A stretch of 64,000 nt of DNA from Nymphaea colorata. Taxonomy: Eukaryota > Streptophyta > Magnoliopsida > Nymphaeales > Nymphaeaceae. Below, piece by piece: positions 61,801 through 64,000 of the stretch. The stretch spans positions 13,844,233-13,908,232 of the forward strand of contig NC_045140.1 of NCBI RefSeq assembly GCF_008831285.2. Direction: 5' to 3'. Position numbers and translations under genes: made by a program. Below the pieces are notes generated by a model. It did no database searches. It saw only the letters and a list, made by a program, of their open reading frames with translations, and was not told where the DNA came from. Numbering within the stretch: the first letter of the stretch is position 1; every line of letters starts with the position of its first letter.

Positions 61801-63732
61801 GTTTATAAATAATGAATCATGAATGTTCTTTATGTGTGATGGGGTTTTTTTATATGGAATACACTTTTTTTTAATTTTTCCCAAATTTTTCTCTGTTTTT
61901 CCTAATTCATTAATTTTTTAATTAAAATTTAATTTTACGATATGCTATGCTATATTTACGATACATAACAATATGGGGTATAGGAATATGGTGTATAGGT
62001 CAGCCTGACCGATACACGTTATGATACACCTTTTATAACATTGGTTCCTTCTCTTCAAAGTTGAAACATTTTCCATGTCAAAATTTCTTGTTTTCATCCA
62101 CTAGGGAAGCAAACTTGTAAGGTTATTAATTCCTCTAATGATATTAAACAAAAAAGTTTCCTTTAATTATAGTGTACATGAATTCTTGAGCGATTGTGCC
62201 TCAATTTCGTGTTCCCAACAAACTACTTCCAATCTCTTTAATGATATAACTTTTTAATAACCTACTTCCAAGATCCTAAATCTTGGTTCACAAATATCAC
62301 AGGTCTGAACTAGCTCAATCAGCATTAGAACAACAATCAGCATTAGAACAAAAAACACATATCTGTGCTGTAGCCAAACCATGGTAACTAGGAAACCCAC
62401 TTTCTTTTTTCCAAAATTTGCTTTCCTTCTTCTGACTTACTTCCCAGTTCCCACTTGACATTGCGTCCCTAGATTCCACCACCTATGTTCATCACAATGT
62501 TCACTTCACATATTGCTTCCTCTGTTCTTTTTCATTTACTAGTAGCTATAAGATAAAAAGAAAAATTCCTTTCAAAATGCATGTAGAGAAGTCCATTTGT
62601 GACTTGAACTCAGCCATGAAAGGTGAATGCTTGCTTAACAGGATAAGACCAAAATAACTAGAGCCCAGATGCATGTATGGAAGAACTCCAAATTCATTTT
62701 CACGCTCGCTACTTTGCATCTTTGCCTTTTATCGTGTGATAGACATATGAATGTAGGTGATAAAAAAGGTATTCCAATTGGGCTGTTAGTTGCACCTCAA
62801 AAACTGGCGGAAAACAACAGGTGTTTCTAGTTTTGGCTGCTTCTCGTATCATATAGACAGTGCATAAGCAGCATACTAGACAACCTTATTGAAACATATT
62901 TCTTGCAATGTGAACTTCTCATTGTAACAGTAATTCAAATTTTAGCATTAACTGGACGCCAAAAGTTATCTAAGTTTTGGATTAAAGTCCTATCCCATGA
63001 TTATGATATGTTGGATCTCTCTTGCAGATAGTAGCTTCTGCGCCTATCTGCTTCTTTTTCATGAGGAGATTCCGTGAGTAAAACTTCTCTTTGTTTCACC
63101 TAGGAACCAATTTTTGAAGGCATAACAGCCGACAGTGAAACTGCTGCCCACCACCAAGTTCCCCCATAAAAAACGGTTACGGAACATCACTCGTGCACGA
63201 ACGAACCACACTTATTCCACCAAAAAACAAATCAAACATTTTGTAGAAACACAGCACCATATTCCAGGGAAGCTATGCCAATGCACATGAGATCAAGTAG
63301 ATGCGCAAAAGAAACCCTAGGAGCATGCAGAATTTCATGAGATCAAGTAGTAGGCAACCACTGCCTTCTAATTCAAACAAGAACAACAGCATAAATCGTA
63401 AAAAATTGGAGAATTAAGGAAATTCTAGATGCAATTGAAAAGGAAAAGGGAAAAAAACAACGGAACACTATTCTGTCGACGCTCTGCAGTGGGAGCAGCT
63501 AAAACGAAGGAAAACGGCAGGTTGATGACGAAAAATCACATTTATGGCCTTGTGATAGATGCACGAACGCCATGCCATGGTATCTGGGATAAACAACAGA
63601 AGGAAAAGGTGTGTACAATCTCACAGAGAGACAGAGAGAGAAAGAGAGGCCGACCATGCTAGAGCAGACGGTGGGAGAAGAGAAGAGGCCTCGGGAGGGG
63701 AGATCCTTCAGATGCACAGCGGCTCCCTCCAT
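53662..63732 (-). CDS. Small SAP-domain protein, 6 exons, 167 aa
   Basis: Exons on the minus strand: 63655-63732, 58262-58307, 57114-57222, 56579-56655, 54410-54498, 53662-53766. All phases join into 167 codons plus TAA. Residues 7-19 (HLKDLPSRGLFSS) and 42-61 (from VDQVIRTDQTNILIRALTL) look like the conserved body; exon 2 adds GGLRSYVCDKDTTPP. A Lys/Ser/Arg-rich linker follows. The SAP domain is at about 110-141 (LQNMTVERLRALLKAKG, then KGKKDELVERL), a helix-extended-helix fold that binds AT-rich DNA or RNA in scaffold and processing factors. The basic tail ends KVSE. I recall similar uncharacterised plant proteins but cannot name a function. Intron 5 uses a GC donor (AAG|GCAAGA). Exon 3 has a competing donor at 57,129; I chose the one at 57,113 because only it keeps the frame into exon 4. 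An upstream in-frame ATG at 63,757-63,759 would add nine residues. Intron 1 (5.3 kb) holds a Mutator-like relic. Confidence 0.9.
53802..53846. repeat. (TA)n microsatellite in intron 5 of the SAP gene
   Basis: About 45 bases of alternating TA, 36 bases from the last exon's acceptor. Similar but shorter TA and GA tracts occur in intron 4 at 55,335-55,361 and 55,831-55,857. Confidence 0.95.
54061..54128 (-). other. G-rich, quadruplex-prone stretch in intron 5 of the SAP gene
   Basis: The plus strand is almost pure C (CCCCCTCTCCTCCCCCCTAC and CCCACCCCACCGCCGCCCAC), so the transcribed RNA and coding strand carry many G-runs of three to six. Runs spaced by one to four bases meet the usual sequence rule for G-quadruplexes. 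Confidence 0.7.
61340..62045. mobile_element. Relic related to the Mutator-like element, in SAP gene intron 1
   Basis: Its right end (GGTCAGCCTGACCGATACAC, then TTATGATACACCTTTTATAACAT) is the reverse complement of the left end of the element at 41,540 with scattered changes. The left half shares CGTATCACC/CAATACAGGGACAAAA texture. No 9-bp duplication could be identified, and the left limit is approximate. Confidence 0.55.
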
Positions 63733-64000
63733 CGCCACACACGCGCACGCGCGGAACACTCTCTCTCCCTCTGTACAGGCTCCCGCCTTTACGCGCGCGA
63801 TGAAATTATAGTCTGCGGACGACGGGATCCGGGAGGTCTGCGCCCCTCCGCGAGAGCAGTAAAACAGACATGGGCTGGATTATGTCTGCCCCGGATCTGT
63901 TCTAGAAAAATAAATTTTATTCCACGTTTTATTTTTTTATTTTCACAAAAGCATATATTTTTATTAAAAACAAAAAAAATCCAGAAATTATTAGGTAACA
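63733..64000. promoter_or_regulatory. Presumed promoter and leader region of the SAP gene
   Basis: The 268 bases upstream of the chosen start include a GC-rich patch with alternating CGCGCG words (63,739-63,800), then AT-rich sequence toward the window edge. No clear TATA box was seen on the minus strand. The assignment rests on position only. Confidence 0.35.

Noticed and set aside
63028-63078. Plus-strand exon-like segment (CTTGCAG ... GTGAGTA)
   Set aside because: It is short, lies inside intron 1 of the minus-strand SAP gene, and has no partner exons on the plus strand.

Overview
This is nuclear DNA of a seed plant, most likely an angiosperm. It is AT-rich and intron-dense, with plant-type Ty1/Copia and Ty3/Gypsy elements, hAT- and Mutator-like elements and many (GA)n, (TA)n and (CA)n microsatellites. 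Two host genes can be read completely, exon by exon, both on the minus strand. Most other open frames lie in transposons, antisense to them, or in simple repeats. Layout: 1-466 holds three exons of a broken mitochondrial chaperonin-60 (CPN60) copy. 467-9,100 has no gene I can name, only a few exon-like minus-strand stretches, at least one with stops. 9,100-21,450 is an old retrotransposon graveyard, including a decayed Gypsy RNase H/integrase stretch at 16.9-17.6 kb preceded by a plant-mobile-domain-like (PMD) fragment. 23,879-44,776 is a complete 12-exon sulfite oxidase gene (398 codons) spread over 21 kb because its introns are full of mobile DNA. Intron 5 holds a Mutator-like element with a 9-bp target duplication. 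Intron 7 holds a full Copia element (TSD CATAC), after which one LTR and its flank were duplicated in tandem. Intron 9 holds an element with 161-bp inverted arms. Intron 11 holds a second full Copia (TSD TGGGT), itself hit by a hAT-type element (TSD CCAAAGAG), plus a solo LTR (TSD GTGTG). About 4 kb upstream, at 48,773-48,847, is a second, diverged but intact copy of sulfite oxidase exon 1 with a working-looking splice donor: either an alternative first exon or the remnant of a duplicated gene. 53,662-63,732 is a 6-exon gene for a 167-residue SAP-domain protein that I reconstructed from splice sites and reading phase. Its function is not known to me. The two host genes are not functionally linked. 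Sulfite oxidase is the peroxisomal molybdenum enzyme that detoxifies sulfite; the SAP protein is a predicted small, basic, nucleic-acid-binding protein. No tRNA, rRNA or CRISPR was seen. The items most worth following up are the duplicated sulfite oxidase first exon, the tandem LTR-plus-flank duplication, the hAT-type family built from GAGTCGAGCTCG arrays, and the PMD-Gypsy chimera.
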